Shown in pieces: positions 54,266 to 64,000 of a stretch of 64,000 nt of DNA. The notes under the pieces were generated by a model. The model had not been told where the DNA came from and did not search any database. It was given only the letters and a program-made list of their open reading frames with translations. The DNA lies in assembly GCF_003058325.1 (NCBI RefSeq), contig NZ_CP028843.1, positions 4,953,001-5,017,000 on the forward strand, given 5' to 3'. The DNA comes from Methylobacterium currus. GTDB lineage: Bacteria > Pseudomonadota > Alphaproteobacteria > Rhizobiales > Beijerinckiaceae. Position 1 is the stretch's first letter. Each line of letters begins with the position of its first letter. Made by a program: the position numbers and the translations under genes.

Positions 54266-57200
54266 TCATTCGGCCGGCAGCGCCCGCGTGGCGGAGCCCC
54301 GGCGGCGGCCGACCCAGAGCCGGAACCGGTCGAGGTACAGGTAGACGACGGGGGTGGTGTAGAGGGTCAGGACCTGGCTCACGATGAGGCCGCCGACGAT
54401 GGCGATGCCGAGGGGACGGCGCAGCTCGGAGCCCTCGCCGCCGTCGAGAATCAGCGGCAAAGCTCCGAGGAGTGCGGCCAGGGTTGTCATCATGATCGGC
54501 CGGAAGCGCAAGAGGCAGGCTTCGCGGATCGACTCCCGCGGGCTCAAGGACCGGGTGCGCTCGGCGTCGAGCGCGAAGTCGATCATCATGATCGCATTCT
54601 TCTTCACGATGCCGATGAGCAGGATCACCGCGATGAGCGCGATCACCCCGAACTCCTCGCCGGCCATCATCAGCGCCAGGATCGCCCCGATGCCGGCCGA
54701 CGGGAGGGTCGACAGGATGGTCAGCGGGTGGACCCAGCTCTCGTAGAGGATGCCGAGCACGGCATAGACCGCGAGCAGGGCCGCCAGGATGAGCAGCGGC
54801 TGGCGCGAGGACGAGGACTGGAAGCTCTTCGCCGCACCGGCGAACTCGCCGTGGATGGTCGCCGGCATCCGCAGGTCGCGCATATGGCCGTCGATGGCCG
54901 CGGTGGCGTCGCTCAGGCTCTTGCCCGGCGCGAGGTTGAACGACAGCGTGGTCGCCACGAACAGGCCCTGGTGGCTGACCTGGACCGGGGTCGAGCCGGC
55001 CTCGAAGCTGGCGAACGCCGAGAGCGGCACCATCGTCTCCTTGGCGCTGCTGACCGCGGCGCTCGACGAGGCGCTGGAGCGCCCGGCCGAGGCGATGGAG
55101 TTGGTGGCGGCGTTGCGGGCCGAATCGGTGGCGACCTGGGCGGCGGCGGCGTTCGCGTCGGTGGTCGCGGTGGCGGCGCTCGCGACCGTGCCGGCCACCG
55201 CGTTGGTGGTGGCCGCGCCGCGGGCCCGCGCGCCGGAGGTCGAGACGTAGATGAGCTTCAGGGTCTCGGGGTTGTCGAGGTAGCGCGGCGCGATCTCCAT
55301 CACGACGTGGTACTGGTTCAGCGGGTTGTAGATCGTCGAGACCTGGCGCTGGCCGAAGGCGTCGTAGAGGGTGTTGTCGATCTGGTCCGGGGTCAGGCCG
55401 TAGCGGAAGGCGGTGGGGCGGTCGATGACGAGGCGCGTCTCCAGCCCGCCCTGCTGCTGGTCGGAGGTAACGTCGGTGAAGGTCGGGTCCTTCTGCATCA
55501 CTTCCAGCAGCTTCGGGGTCCAGGTGTAGAGGTCCTCGCTGGTGTCGCCCTGGAGGGTATACTGGTACTGCGAGAAGCTCTGGCGCCCGCCGACCATGAA
55601 GTCCTGGCGCGGGAACAGGTAGAGCCGCGCGCCCGGGATCCCTGAGAGTTTCGGCCGCAGGCGGCCCATCACGTCGCTGATCGGGTCGCGCTGTCCCAAG
55701 GGTTTCAGGCCCACGAACACGTTGGCCGAGTTGGTGCCTCTTCCGCCGGTGAAGCCGACCACGCTCTCGACCGCCGGATCGGCCTGGACGATCGCGGCGG
55801 CGCGGCGCAGCTTGGCGCTCATCGCCTGGAACGAGATGCGCTGGTCGGCCTGGATGCCGCCGATCATCTGGCCGGTATCCTGCTGGGGGAAGAACCCCTT
55901 GGGCACGATCACGTAGAGGTAGACGTTGAGGACGACCGCCCCAAGCAGCACCAGCATCACGGTCACGCCGTGGCGGAGCGCCCGGTCGAGGGTGACGCGG
56001 TAGAAGCCGAGCAGCCCCGAGAAGGCCCCCTCCAGGATCCGCGCCAGCAGGCCCGGCCGGGCGCCGGGGACCTCGGCTTTCAGGAACCGGGCGCACATCA
56101 TCGGCGTGGTGGTGAGCGAGACGACGAGCGAGATCAGGATCGACAGCGACAGGACGACGGCGAATTCCTGGAAGAAGCGCCCGATCAGGCCGCCGGCGAG
56201 CAGGATCGGCAGGAACACCGCGATGAGCGACAGGCTCATCGACAGGACCGTGAACCCGACCTCGCGGGCGCCGAGCAGAGCCGCCTCGACCCGCGAGCGC
56301 CCGTCCTCGATGTGGCGCTGGATGTTCTCCAGCACCACGATCGCGTCGTCGACGACGAAGCCGGCCGCGATGATGAGGGCCATCAGCGAGATGTTGTCGA
56401 GGCTGTAGTCGCACAGCCACATCGCGGCGAAGGTGCCCACCAGGGAGATCGGCACCGCCACCGCCGGGATCAGGGTGGCCCGGGCCGAGCGCAGGAAACA
56501 GAATACCACCAGGATCACGAGGCCGACCGAGATGATCAGCGTGCGCTCGGCCTCCGCCAGCGACGCCCGGATGGTGAGCGAGCGGTCGCCGGTGACGATC
56601 AGCTCGGTGTCGCCCGGCAGCGCCGCCTTGAGCTGCGGCAGCGCCTCCTTCAGCCGGTCGATCGTCTCGACGACGTTGCCGCCGGGCTGCTTGTAGACGA
56701 TCAAGAGCACGCCGCGCTGGCCGTTGACGAGGCCGAGATTGCGCCGGTCCTCGACGCCGTCGACCACCTGGCCGACATCGCGCAGGCGGACGCCCGCCCC
56801 GTTGCGGTAGGCGACGACGATGTCCTGGTAATCCGCGGCCTTGCGGCCCTGGTCGTTGGCGTAGAGCTGGTAGCGCCGCTCGCCGGCCTCGATCGCGCCT
56901 TTCGGCGAGTTGGCGTTGGCGCTGGCGAGCGCCGCGCGGATGCCCTCGAGCCCGATGCCGTAATGGAACAGGGCGTGCGGATCGAGCTCGACCCGCACTG
57001 CCGGCAGCGACGAGCCGCCGATCTCGACATTGCCGATCCCTTCGAGCTGCGACAGCTTCTGGGCGAGCACGGTCGCGGCGGAATCGTAGAGCGCGCCGGG
57101 GCTCAGGGTCTTGGAGGTGAGGCCGAGGATCAGGATCGGCGCATCGGCCGGGTTGAACTTGCGGTAGGTCGGGTTGGAGCGGAGCGCCGTCGGCAGGTCG

Positions 57201-57550
57201 GCCCGCGCCGCGTTGATCGCCGCCTGCACGTCGCGGGCGGCGCCGTTGATGTCCCGGTCGAGCCCGAATTGCAGCACGATCCGGGTCGACCCGACCGAGC
57301 TTGTCGAGGTCATCTGGTCGACATCGGCGATCTGGCCGAGGCGCCGCTCCAGGGGCGCGGCCACGGTGGTCGCCATGGTGTCGGGGCTGGCGCCGGGCAT
57401 CTGCGCCTGGACCAGGATGGTCGGGAAGTCGATCTGCGGCAGCGGCGCCACCGGCAGCCGCACGAAGGCGAACAGGCCGGCGAGCAGCACCCCGAGGGTG
57501 AGCAAGGTGGTCGCGACCGGGCGCAGGATGAAGGGGGCGGAGAGGTTCAC
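54266..57550 (-). CDS. RND family efflux permease with low-complexity porter insertion (MdtC-like)
   Basis: A 1094-residue proton-driven pump. It starts [29 protein letters not shown], has the proton-relay pair in [19 protein letters not shown] near residue 400, and the expected second-half helices. Residues about 770-838 form an Ala/Ser/Thr-rich stretch (TNAVAGTVASAATATTDANA and similar) where both other RND pumps in the window have a short turn before [18 protein letters not shown]. It is the second permease of an mdtABC-like operon. Its start lies just past repeat copy 2 and its end near copy 1. Confidence 0.94.
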   Translation of the reverse strand: MNLSAPFILRPVATTLLTLGVLLAGLFAFVRLPVAPLPQIDFPTILVQAQMPGASPDTMATTVAAPLERRLGQIADVDQMTSTSSVGSTRIVLQFGLDRDINGAARDVQAAINAARADLPTALRSNPTYRKFNPADAPILILGLTSKTLSPGALYDSAATVLAQKLSQLEGIGNVEIGGSSLPAVRVELDPHALFHYGIGLEGIRAALASANANSPKGAIEAGERRYQLYANDQGRKAADYQDIVVAYRNGAGVRLRDVGQVVDGVEDRRNLGLVNGQRGVLLIVYKQPGGNVVETIDRLKEALPQLKAALPGDTELIVTGDRSLTIRASLAEAERTLIISVGLVILVVFCFLRSARATLIPAVAVPISLVGTFAAMWLCDYSLDNISLMALIIAAGFVVDDAIVVLENIQRHIEDGRSRVEAALLGAREVGFTVLSMSLSLIAVFLPILLAGGLIGRFFQEFAVVLSLSILISLVVSLTTTPMMCARFLKAEVPGARPGLLARILEGAFSGLLGFYRVTLDRALRHGVTVMLVLLGAVVLNVYLYVIVPKGFFPQQDTGQMIGGIQADQRISFQAMSAKLRRAAAIVQADPAVESVVGFTGGRGTNSANVFVGLKPLGQRDPISDVMGRLRPKLSGIPGARLYLFPRQDFMVGGRQSFSQYQYTLQGDTSEDLYTWTPKLLEVMQKDPTFTDVTSDQQQGGLETRLVIDRPTAFRYGLTPDQIDNTLYDAFGQRQVSTIYNPLNQYHVVMEIAPRYLDNPETLKLIYVSTSGARARGAATTNAVAGTVASAATATTDANAAAAQVATDSARNAATNSIASAGRSSASSSAAVSSAKETMVPLSAFASFEAGSTPVQVSHQGLFVATTLSFNLAPGKSLSDATAAIDGHMRDLRMPATIHGEFAGAAKSFQSSSSRQPLLILAALLAVYAVLGILYESWVHPLTILSTLPSAGIGAILALMMAGEEFGVIALIAVILLIGIVKKNAIMMIDFALDAERTRSLSPRESIREACLLRFRPIMMTTLAALLGALPLILDGGEGSELRRPLGIAIVGGLIVSQVLTLYTTPVVYLYLDRFRLWVGRRRGSATRALPAE

Positions 57551-57580
57551 GGGCGGTGGACCCCGGGCGCACCGCCAACA

Positions 57581-57750
57581 ACCCTCCCCCCTCCACGGGG
57601 GAGGGTGCCCCGCAGAGCGGGGCGGGAAAGGGGAACCACGCTTCCGGAACGGACTGAACCGTTCTGACGGGCGCGAGCTGGATAAGCGTCGCGCTGCCCC
57701 TCTCCCGGCTCGCTTCGCTCGCCACCTTCCCCCGCGGAGGGGGGAAGGTT
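57581..57750. repeat. Palindromic intergenic repeat family, copy 2
   Basis: 170 bases. Both ends are hairpins: ACCCTCCCCC (57581-57590) against 57597-57606, and ACCTTCCCCC (57724-57733) against 57740-57749. Internal blocks include CCCCGCAGAGCGGGG, CTTCCGGAA, GAGCTGGATAAGCGTCGCGC and CCCTCTCCCGG. It fills most of the 223-base gap between the two permease genes. Confidence 0.8.
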
Positions 57751-57773
57751 CATGCGCTCAGGCCTCGTGCCCC

Positions 57774-60700
57774 TCACGGCACCGCCTCCCCGGGCGCCAG
57801 CCCGCTCCGGCGCCGTCCGCTCAACCGGCGCCCGAGCCGGTCGAAGGCGAGGTAGATCACCGGCGTGGTGTAGAGCGTCAGCACCTGGCTCACGATCAAG
57901 CCGCCGGCGATCGAGATGCCGAGCGGCTGGCGCAGCTCCGAGCCGGTGCCGGTCCCGAGAATGAGCGGCACCGCCGCGAACAGGGCCGCGAAGGTCGTCA
58001 TCATGATCGGGCGGAAGCGCAGGATGCAGGCCTCGTAGATCGCCTCCCGCGGGCTCATGCCCTCCTCGCGCTCGGCCTGGAGCGCGAAGTCGATCATCAT
58101 GATGGCGTTCTTCTTCACGATGCCGATCAACAGAACGATGCCGATGATGCCGATGATGTCGAGGTCGTGGTTGAACAGCATCAGGCCGGCCAGCGCCCCG
58201 ATGCCGGCCGAGGGCAGGGTCGACAGGATCGTGATCGGGTGGACGAAGCTCTCGTAGAGCACGCCGAGCACGATGTAGACCGTGACGATGGCGGCGAGCA
58301 CCAGGAACAGGGTGTTGTCGAGCGAGGCCTGGAAGGCCAGCGCCGAGCCCTGGAAGATCAGCCGGAAGCTGTCGGGCATCCCGAGCTCCGCCTCCGCCGC
58401 CTTGATCGCCGCGACCGCCGGACCCAGCGAGGCGCCGGGGGCGAGGTTGAACGAGATCGTGGTCGCCGGGAACTGGCCGAGATGACTGATCAGGAGCGGC
58501 GCCCGGCGCTCGCTCACCTGGGCGATCGCGGTGAGCGGCACCTGGCCGTTGGTGGCGGTGGAGGACGGCAGGTAGATCCGCGACAGCGAATCGAGCGTCC
58601 GGTGCAGGTCCGGATCGGCCTCCAGGATCACCCGGTACTGGTTCGACTGGGTGAAGATCGTCGAGATGATGCGCTGGCCGAAGGCGTCGTAGAGTGCGTT
58701 GTCGACCGAGGCCGGGGTGATGCCGTAGCGGCCCGCCGTCGCGCGGTCGATGGTGACGTAGGCCGCCAACCCGCTTGCCTGCCGGTCGCTCGCCACGTCG
58801 GCGAGGTCGGGGATCTGCTTCAAGCGCTCGACGAGGCGCGGGACCCAGATGTCGAAGGCGCCGAGATCCGGGTTCTCCAGGATGAACTGGTACTGCGTGG
58901 CGCTCACCGCCGTGTCGATGGTGAGGTCCTGGACCGGCTGCATGAACAGGGCGATGCCCGGCACGTCGGCGACCCGGGCGTTGATCCGCCGGATGATCGC
59001 GCTCGCGTTCTCCGCCCGCTCCTCGCGCGGGCGGAGGTTGATGAGGAAGCGGCCGGAATTGAGCGTCACGTTCTGGCCGTCGACGCCGATGAACGACGAC
59101 AGGCTGACCACGTCCGGGTCCTTCAGGACTTCCTCCGCCAGGCGCTGCTGCCGCTCGGCCATCGCCCGGTACGACACGGTCTGGTCGGCCTGGGTGATGC
59201 CCTGGATCAGCCCGGTATCCTGGACCGGGAAGAAGCCCTTCGGGATCACGACGTACATGTAGATCGTGACGACGAGCGTGCCCAAGGCCACCAGAAGCGT
59301 CAGGCCCTGCCAGGCCAGCACGCCCCGGAGCGTCCGGCCGTAGAACGCGATGCCGCCCTCCATCAGCCGGCGCCCGGCGCTGGCGATCCGCCCGGCGGCG
59401 CGGGCCTGGGGCGGCTGGTGGCGCAGCAGGCGCGCGCACAGCATCGGCACCAGGGTCAGGGAGACCACGCCGGAGATCACGATGGTCGCGGCGAGCGTGA
59501 TGGCGAATTCGTGAAAGAGCCGGCCGACCACCTCGCCCATGAACAGGAGCGGGATCAGCACCGCGAGCAGCGACACGGTGAGCGAGATGATGGTGAAGCC
59601 GATCTCTCGCGAGCCCTTGAGGGCCGCCTCCATCGGGCTGTCGCCCTCCTCGACGTGTCGGGCGATGTTCTCGATCACCACGATCGCGTCGTCCACGACG
59701 AAGCCGGTCGCGATGGTGAGCGCCATCAGGGACAGGTTGTCGAGGGAGAAGCCCCACAGGTCCATGACCGCGAGCGCCCCGACGAGGGAAAGCGGCACCG
59801 ACAGGCTCGGGATCAGGGTGGCGGACAGCGAGCGCAGAAAGAGGAAGATCACCAGCACCACGAGGGCGATGGCGAGGAGAAGCTCGACCTGCACGTCTTC
59901 GACGGAGGCGCGGATCGTCACCGTGCGGTCGGTGAGCGGCGTCACCTGGATCGCGGCCGGAAGGGTTGCCTGGAGCTGCGGCAGCAGCGCCTTGATCCGG
60001 TCGACCACCGCGATGACGTTGGCGCCGGGCTGGCGCTGGATGTTGAGGATCACCGCCGGGGTCGTGTCCATCCAGGCGCCGAGCTGGGTGTTCTCCGCCC
60101 CCTCCACCACCTCGGCCACCGCCGAGAGCCGCACCGGCGCGCCGTTGCGGTAGGCGATCACCGCGTCGCGATAGGCTTTGGGGTCGCGGATCTGGTCGTT
60201 GGCGTTGATGGTGAAGGACTGGGTCGGCCCGTCGATCGAGCCCTTCGGGGTGTTGACGTTGAGGTTGTTGATGGTGGTGCGCAGATCGTCGATGTTGAGC
60301 CCGTAGGCCGCGAGCGCCGTCGCGTTGAACCGCACCCGCACGGCCGGCCGCTGCCCGCCCGCCATCGAGACGAGGCCGACGCCCGAGACCTGGCTGATCT
60401 TCTGCGCGAGCCGCGTCTCGGCGAGGTCGCGGACCTGCGTCAGGGCCAGGGTCTTGGAGGTGAGCGCGAGCGTCAGGATCGGCGCGTCGGCCGGATTGAC
60501 CTTGGCGTAGACCGGTGGGGCCGGCAGGTCGCTCGGCAGGAGGTTGCCGGCGGCGTTGATGGCGGCCTGGACTTCCTGCGTCGCGATGTCGATGCCGAGG
60601 TCGAGGCTGAATTGGAGCGTGATGACGGACGCGCCGGCCGAGGATTGCGACGTCATCTGGTTGAGGTTGGCGAGCTGGCCGAATTGCCGCTCGAGCGGCG

Positions 60701-60893
60701 CCGTCACCGCCGAGGTCATCACCTCGGGGCTGGCACCGGGATAGAAGGTCTGGACCTGGATCGTCGGGTAATCGACCGAGGGCAGGGCCGAGAGGGGCAG
60801 GTTGAAGTAGGAGATCAGGCCGGTGAGCAGGATCGCCAGCATCAGGAGCGTGGTGGCGACCGGCCGCAGGATGAACAGGCGGGACGGGTTCAT
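57774..60893 (-). CDS. RND family efflux permease (MdtB-like)
   Basis: A 1039-residue pump. Start [47 protein letters not shown] is characteristic of the MdtB branch; [18 protein letters not shown] holds the proton-relay Asp pair and the second half ends [19 protein letters not shown]. In E. coli MdtB and MdtC form a mixed trimer, and here two permeases follow one adaptor in the same order, so a heteromeric pump is likely. The gene is flanked on both sides by copies of the intergenic repeat. Confidence 0.95.
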   Translation of the reverse strand: MNPSRLFILRPVATTLLMLAILLTGLISYFNLPLSALPSVDYPTIQVQTFYPGASPEVMTSAVTAPLERQFGQLANLNQMTSQSSAGASVITLQFSLDLGIDIATQEVQAAINAAGNLLPSDLPAPPVYAKVNPADAPILTLALTSKTLALTQVRDLAETRLAQKISQVSGVGLVSMAGGQRPAVRVRFNATALAAYGLNIDDLRTTINNLNVNTPKGSIDGPTQSFTINANDQIRDPKAYRDAVIAYRNGAPVRLSAVAEVVEGAENTQLGAWMDTTPAVILNIQRQPGANVIAVVDRIKALLPQLQATLPAAIQVTPLTDRTVTIRASVEDVQVELLLAIALVVLVIFLFLRSLSATLIPSLSVPLSLVGALAVMDLWGFSLDNLSLMALTIATGFVVDDAIVVIENIARHVEEGDSPMEAALKGSREIGFTIISLTVSLLAVLIPLLFMGEVVGRLFHEFAITLAATIVISGVVSLTLVPMLCARLLRHQPPQARAAGRIASAGRRLMEGGIAFYGRTLRGVLAWQGLTLLVALGTLVVTIYMYVVIPKGFFPVQDTGLIQGITQADQTVSYRAMAERQQRLAEEVLKDPDVVSLSSFIGVDGQNVTLNSGRFLINLRPREERAENASAIIRRINARVADVPGIALFMQPVQDLTIDTAVSATQYQFILENPDLGAFDIWVPRLVERLKQIPDLADVASDRQASGLAAYVTIDRATAGRYGITPASVDNALYDAFGQRIISTIFTQSNQYRVILEADPDLHRTLDSLSRIYLPSSTATNGQVPLTAIAQVSERRAPLLISHLGQFPATTISFNLAPGASLGPAVAAIKAAEAELGMPDSFRLIFQGSALAFQASLDNTLFLVLAAIVTVYIVLGVLYESFVHPITILSTLPSAGIGALAGLMLFNHDLDIIGIIGIVLLIGIVKKNAIMMIDFALQAEREEGMSPREAIYEACILRFRPIMMTTFAALFAAVPLILGTGTGSELRQPLGISIAGGLIVSQVLTLYTTPVIYLAFDRLGRRLSGRRRSGLAPGEAVP

Positions 60894-60926
60894 CGGGCGG
60901 CCCCCTCGAAGGGCGCGCCGCCCCTA

Positions 60927-61096
60927 ACCCTCCCCCCTCTGCGGGGGAGGGTGGCGAACGCAGTGAACCGGGAGAGGGGCAGCGTGACGCTGCTCCAGAT
61001 GGCGCCCATCAGAACAAGCGCGACCTTCCCGGAAACGGGGTTCCCCTTTCCCGCCCCGCTCCGCGGGGCACCCTCCCCCGCAGAGGGGGGAGGGTT
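60927..61096. repeat. Palindromic intergenic repeat family, copy 3 (inverted)
   Basis: 170 bases, same length as copy 2 but inverted: its reverse complement matches the order of blocks in copy 2. End hairpins are ACCCTCCCCC (60927-60936) against 60943-60952, and ACCCTCCCCC (61070-61079) against 61086-61095. It lies between the adaptor gene and the first permease gene. Confidence 0.8.
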
Positions 61097-61119
61097 CTCG
61101 GCGGCGTGCCACGTCAAAG

Positions 61120-62502
61120 TCACGGGTTCTGGCTCTGCTGCCGGCGGCGGTGCGGGCGCTCACCCTCGGGACGCGGCCCCTCCTGGCGCTGCCCGTCCTG
61201 ACGCGGCGGGGCGGCGCCCTCCCCCTCCGTCGGCTGCACGGGCTTCGCCTCCGCCTCCGGCCCGGCCGCCTTCTCGGGCCGGCCGCCGGTCACCCGCACC
61301 TGCGCCCCGTCCTTCAGCCGGTCGGTCCCGTCGACCACCACCCGGTCGCCGACCGCCAGCCCCTTCGTCACCACGGTCCGCACCCCGTCGCTCTCGCCGA
61401 TCTCGATCGGGCGCACCGCGACCTTGTCCTCGCCGGTGAGCAGGTAGACGTAGGTGCCGGGCGTGCCGCGCAGGACCGCCGCCGCCGGGACCAACGCCGC
61501 GTCGCGCACCGTATCGACGTCGAGGCGGGCATTGACGAACTGGTTGGGAAACAGCCGGTCGTCCTTGTTGGGAAACAGCGCCCGCAGCTTCACCGTGCCG
61601 GTGGTGACGTCGATCTGGTTGTCGACGGTGTCGAGGGTGCCGCGGGCGATCTCGGTGGTGTCGGAGCGGTCGAAGACCCGCACCGGCAGGGTGGCGCCGG
61701 CGCGCAGCCGGTCCATCACCCGCGACAGCACGGTCTCCGGCAGGGTGAACAGCACCGAGATCGGATGGAGCTGCGTCACGACGACGATGCCGGTCGAGGC
61801 GGCGGTGACGTAGTTGCCCTGGTCGATCTGGCGCAGGCCGACCCGGCCCTCGACCGGCGAGGTGATGCGGCCGTATTGGATGTTGAGCTTCTGCTGGTCG
61901 ATCTGCGCCTGGTCGGAGGCGACGACGCCCTCGTACTGCTTGACCGTGGCGGCCTGCGTGTCGACGTTCTGCTTCGAGATCGAGTCCTGCCGGTTCAGGG
62001 TCTGGTAGCGAACGAGGTCGAGGCGCGCGTTCTGCAACAATGCCTGGTCGCGCAGGAGCTGGCCCTGGTACTGCGCGAGCAAAGCCTCGTAGGGGCGCAC
62101 GTCGATCTGGGCCAGGAAGTCGCCGGCCTTGACGGTCTGGCCCTCGCGAAAACCGATCTGGGTCAGGTAGCCGCTCACCTGCGAGCGCACCGTCACGGTG
62201 GCGAGCGGCGTCACCGTGCCGAGGCCCGACAGCACCACCGGCATGTCGCCCTTCTGCACGGTGGCGACGCCGACCGCCTGCGGTCCCTCCCCGCCCGCGC
62301 CCCGGCGACCGCCGCCGCGCCGGCCGGCACCGGCCTGCTGCGTCTGGGGCTTCCTGAACCCGTCGGGAAAGTAAGTCCGGTAAGCCCAGTACCCGCCGCC
62401 GGCGAGCGCCAGCAGCACCAGGAACCAGACCAGCCCGCGACCGCGCCGGCGGGGTGGCGCCTCGACCGCGTCGTCGGTCCGGATGGGAGACAATTCGTTC
62501 AT
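61120..62502 (-). CDS. RND efflux periplasmic adaptor (MdtA-like)
   Basis: A 460-residue membrane-fusion protein. The start at 62502 (MNELSPIRTDDAVEAPPRRRGRGLVWFLVLLALAGGGYW) gives one N-terminal membrane anchor; the frame is open 48 codons further upstream without conservation. A Gly/Arg-rich linker follows, then VTVRSQVSGYLTQIGFREGQTVKAGDFLAQIDVRPYEALLAQYQGQL (first lipoyl half), the helical hairpin, GRITSPVEGRVGLRQIDQGNYV (second half) and the barrel. An unusually long charged C-terminal tail rich in Gln, Pro, Glu and Arg ends the protein. First gene of the four-gene pump operon. Confidence 0.93.
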   Translation of the reverse strand: MNELSPIRTDDAVEAPPRRRGRGLVWFLVLLALAGGGYWAYRTYFPDGFRKPQTQQAGAGRRGGGRRGAGGEGPQAVGVATVQKGDMPVVLSGLGTVTPLATVTVRSQVSGYLTQIGFREGQTVKAGDFLAQIDVRPYEALLAQYQGQLLRDQALLQNARLDLVRYQTLNRQDSISKQNVDTQAATVKQYEGVVASDQAQIDQQKLNIQYGRITSPVEGRVGLRQIDQGNYVTAASTGIVVVTQLHPISVLFTLPETVLSRVMDRLRAGATLPVRVFDRSDTTEIARGTLDTVDNQIDVTTGTVKLRALFPNKDDRLFPNQFVNARLDVDTVRDAALVPAAAVLRGTPGTYVYLLTGEDKVAVRPIEIGESDGVRTVVTKGLAVGDRVVVDGTDRLKDGAQVRVTGGRPEKAAGPEAEAKPVQPTEGEGAAPPRQDGQRQEGPRPEGERPHRRRQQSQNP

Positions 62503-62798
62503 CGATCTGGACAGCCCGGACCTGGAAACACCAACCTCGCCCCCGCGACGCCCCTCATGTCGTGCCGACCGGGCAGACTTGCGCCTGCGGCACGTCGCCT
62601 TCCGACCGGTCGCCCGCGGACGCGGGCCCCCGCAGGCATTCCGCACGGCAATGCGTCGCCAGTACGACGACCATGTTGCCTCACGATTGCTGAACGACGC
62701 CCGCGCGCTGCCCTGGAAGAGCCACGATCGATCCCCTTATCTCAGGGGATCGGGGCGCGACATGGCGCCGCCCTGCATCGCGTGCCAGCGGAACCAGA

Positions 62799-63440
62799 AT
62801 GCACTTTCTCCACGACCTGCCGGTCGCCGACCTGATCTCCCATTACGGCTATTGGGCGATCTTCCTGGTCATCACCCTCGAGAGCGCGGGCGTGCCGATG
62901 CCGGGCGAGACCGCGCTGATCTCGGCGGCCGTCTATGCCGGCTCGACCGGGCAGCTGCGCATCGGGCTCGTGGTGCTGGCGGCGGCGGCGGCCGCGATCA
63001 TCGGCGACAATGTCGGCTACTGGGTCGGCCGGCGTTGGGGCATGCCGCTGCTGCTCAAGCACGGTGCGAAGATCGCCCTCGATCATCGCCGGCTCAAGCT
63101 CGGCCAGTATCTGTTCCAGCGCCACGGCGGCAAGATCGTGTTCTTCGGCCGCTTCACCGCCATGCTGCGCGCCTACGCGGCGTTGCTCGCCGGGGTGAAC
63201 CAGTTCGACGCCCGCCGCTTCTTCCTGTTCAACGCCGCCGGCGGCATCGCCTGGGCCTCGCTGATGGGCTTCGGCGCCTATCTGTGCGGGCGCTCGATCG
63301 AGCACGTCGTCGGGCCGATCGGCCTCGGCCTCCTGGCCTTCGTGGTGTTCGGCGGCATCGCCCTGTGGCTGTTCGTGCGCCGGCACGAGGCGCGGCTGAC
63401 CCACGAGGCCGAGCAGGCGATCCCCGGCCCCCTCGCCTGA
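62799..63440 (+). CDS. DedA family membrane protein
   Basis: A 213-residue DedA/SNARE-associated protein. ITLESAGVPMPGETALISAAVYAGSTGQL is the signature re-entrant region with E and the GE residues, followed by IIGDNVGYWVGRRWG and FFGRFTAMLRAYAALLAGVNQF (the conserved Arg segment), with membrane helices between. DedA proteins act in proton-dependent lipid homeostasis and undecaprenyl-phosphate recycling. Divergent from the adaptor gene. Confidence 0.93.
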   Translation: MHFLHDLPVADLISHYGYWAIFLVITLESAGVPMPGETALISAAVYAGSTGQLRIGLVVLAAAAAAIIGDNVGYWVGRRWGMPLLLKHGAKIALDHRRLKLGQYLFQRHGGKIVFFGRFTAMLRAYAALLAGVNQFDARRFFLFNAAGGIAWASLMGFGAYLCGRSIEHVVGPIGLGLLAFVVFGGIALWLFVRRHEARLTHEAEQAIPGPLA

Positions 63441-63570
63441 CGCCGCGCGCATTGCCGCCCGCGCCGACCGGTGGCATGAGGCGCGCCGAGAGACTTTGAC
63501 GTCACGATGTTTCACCCGCCTCGCCGTCGCGCGGGGCGGCCGCGGTGCGCCGCGGCTTCGAACCGGCCCG

Positions 63571-64000
63571 ATGACACAGACCACCCATCCCTTCGGCACC
63601 TTCGCGCCCGCCGGGCTCGTGCGCTGGATCCTCTCGCGCACCGAGCGCCTGCCCGACGAGAGCTGGCGCGCCCGGCGCCTCGCCCTGTTCCTGCGCCGCT
63701 GCGCCATCCGCCTGCTGCGCGGCCGGCCCCTCGACGTCGAGCGCTACGGCGCGCGCATGCGGCTGCACCCCTACAACAACAACTGCGAGAAGAAGGTGCT
63801 CTTCACCCCGCAGTTCTTCGATCCGCTGGAGAGACGGATCCTGGCCGAGCGGATCGGGCCGGACTGCGTCTTCCTCGATATCGGGGCGAATGTCGGCGCC
63901 TACGCGCTGTTCGTGGCGGCGGCCGCCGGTCCGGGCGCGCGGATCCTGGCGGTGGAGCCGCAGCCGGACATCTTCGACAAGCTCACCTTCAACATCGCCC
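63571..64000 (+). CDS. FkbM family methyltransferase (3' end outside window)
   Basis: The first 143 residues of a SAM-dependent methyltransferase. After an Arg/Leu-rich N-terminal segment, the protein shows VFLDIGANVGAYALFVAAAAGPGARILAVEPQPDIFDKLTFNIA, the FkbM motif I (DIGANVG) and the VEP acidic loop that binds SAM. FkbM enzymes O-methylate sugars or polyketides. The gene continues beyond the window, so its partners are unknown. Confidence 0.9.
   Translation, partial: MTQTTHPFGTFAPAGLVRWILSRTERLPDESWRARRLALFLRRCAIRLLRGRPLDVERYGARMRLHPYNNNCEKKVLFTPQFFDPLERRILAERIGPDCVFLDIGANVGAYALFVAAAAGPGARILAVEPQPDIFDKLTFNIA

Noticed and set aside
52506..57725. A continuous 1739-codon minus-strand frame spanning two genes
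   Set aside because: Only its 3' part encodes the outer-membrane factor. The rest is a GC-driven open frame antisense or out of frame to the RND permease, with arginine/proline-rich sequence and no homology-like segments.
57174..61439. 1421-codon plus-strand frame across the two permease genes
   Set aside because: It is antisense to two clear RND permeases and one repeat; composition is typical of shadow frames in very GC-rich DNA.

Overview
The window is 64 kb of very GC-rich DNA (strong G/C at third codon positions). The gene content fits a Methylobacterium-like member of the Hyphomicrobiales (Alphaproteobacteria): a CIRCE-controlled groESL operon, an alphaproteobacterial-type ferredoxin-NADP reductase, PIG-L and Rta_06860-type methyltransferase pieces, several RND pumps and methyl-accepting chemotaxis proteins. 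The genus is my inference. I saw no rRNA, tRNA, CRISPR array, transposase or phage module.

Layout. 1-15.7 kb is a patchy, partly decayed region: the end of a BON-domain protein, a histidine phosphatase joined out of frame to a methyltransferase tail, a FUSC transporter, a globin-type soluble chemoreceptor, a LysR regulator, an OmpW porin, a PAS-PAS-XRE regulator, a broken chemoreceptor, a polysaccharide deacetylase, a full transmembrane chemoreceptor, and a PIG-L deacetylase next to a frameshifted glycoside hydrolase. 15.9-28 kb holds an exported M20 amidohydrolase, Fpr, an Asp/Glu racemase homologue, a TetR/adaptor/RND pump operon with a clear palindromic operator, a DUF4337 protein, an exported chorismate-lyase-like protein and a Na/Pi cotransporter. 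28.1-33.1 kb is a GntR-controlled catabolic cluster (DapA-type lyase, D-2-hydroxyacid FAD dehydrogenase, PfkB kinase) facing a ketopantoate-reductase-like gene.

33.2-44.5 kb is a mostly minus-strand block: L,D-transpeptidase, a CDC48/VAT-type double AAA+ ATPase, metallophosphoesterase, VOC protein, an orphan GlcE-type FAD protein, a solitary nucleotidyltransferase, a polysaccharide flippase with a glycosyltransferase, then an EamA transporter and CorA. 44.6-46.8 kb is groES-groEL with a heat-shock-like promoter, a perfect CIRCE and a terminator. 47-52.4 kb has an SDR relic, a TetR regulator, a P450, phosphopentomutase and a double ABC ATPase; the last three are packed end to end. 52.5-62.5 kb is an mdtABC-like operon (adaptor, two RND permeases, outer-membrane factor) in which all three internal junctions carry the same palindromic intergenic repeat. 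The window ends with a DedA protein and the start of a FkbM methyltransferase.

Most notable: the repeat family colonising one RND operon, a roughly 60-residue low-complexity insertion in one of its permeases, two regulator genes preceded by perfect palindromic operators, the compact catabolic operon of unknown substrate, and four decayed genes in an otherwise compact chromosome. I found no clearly novel defence or mobile system.
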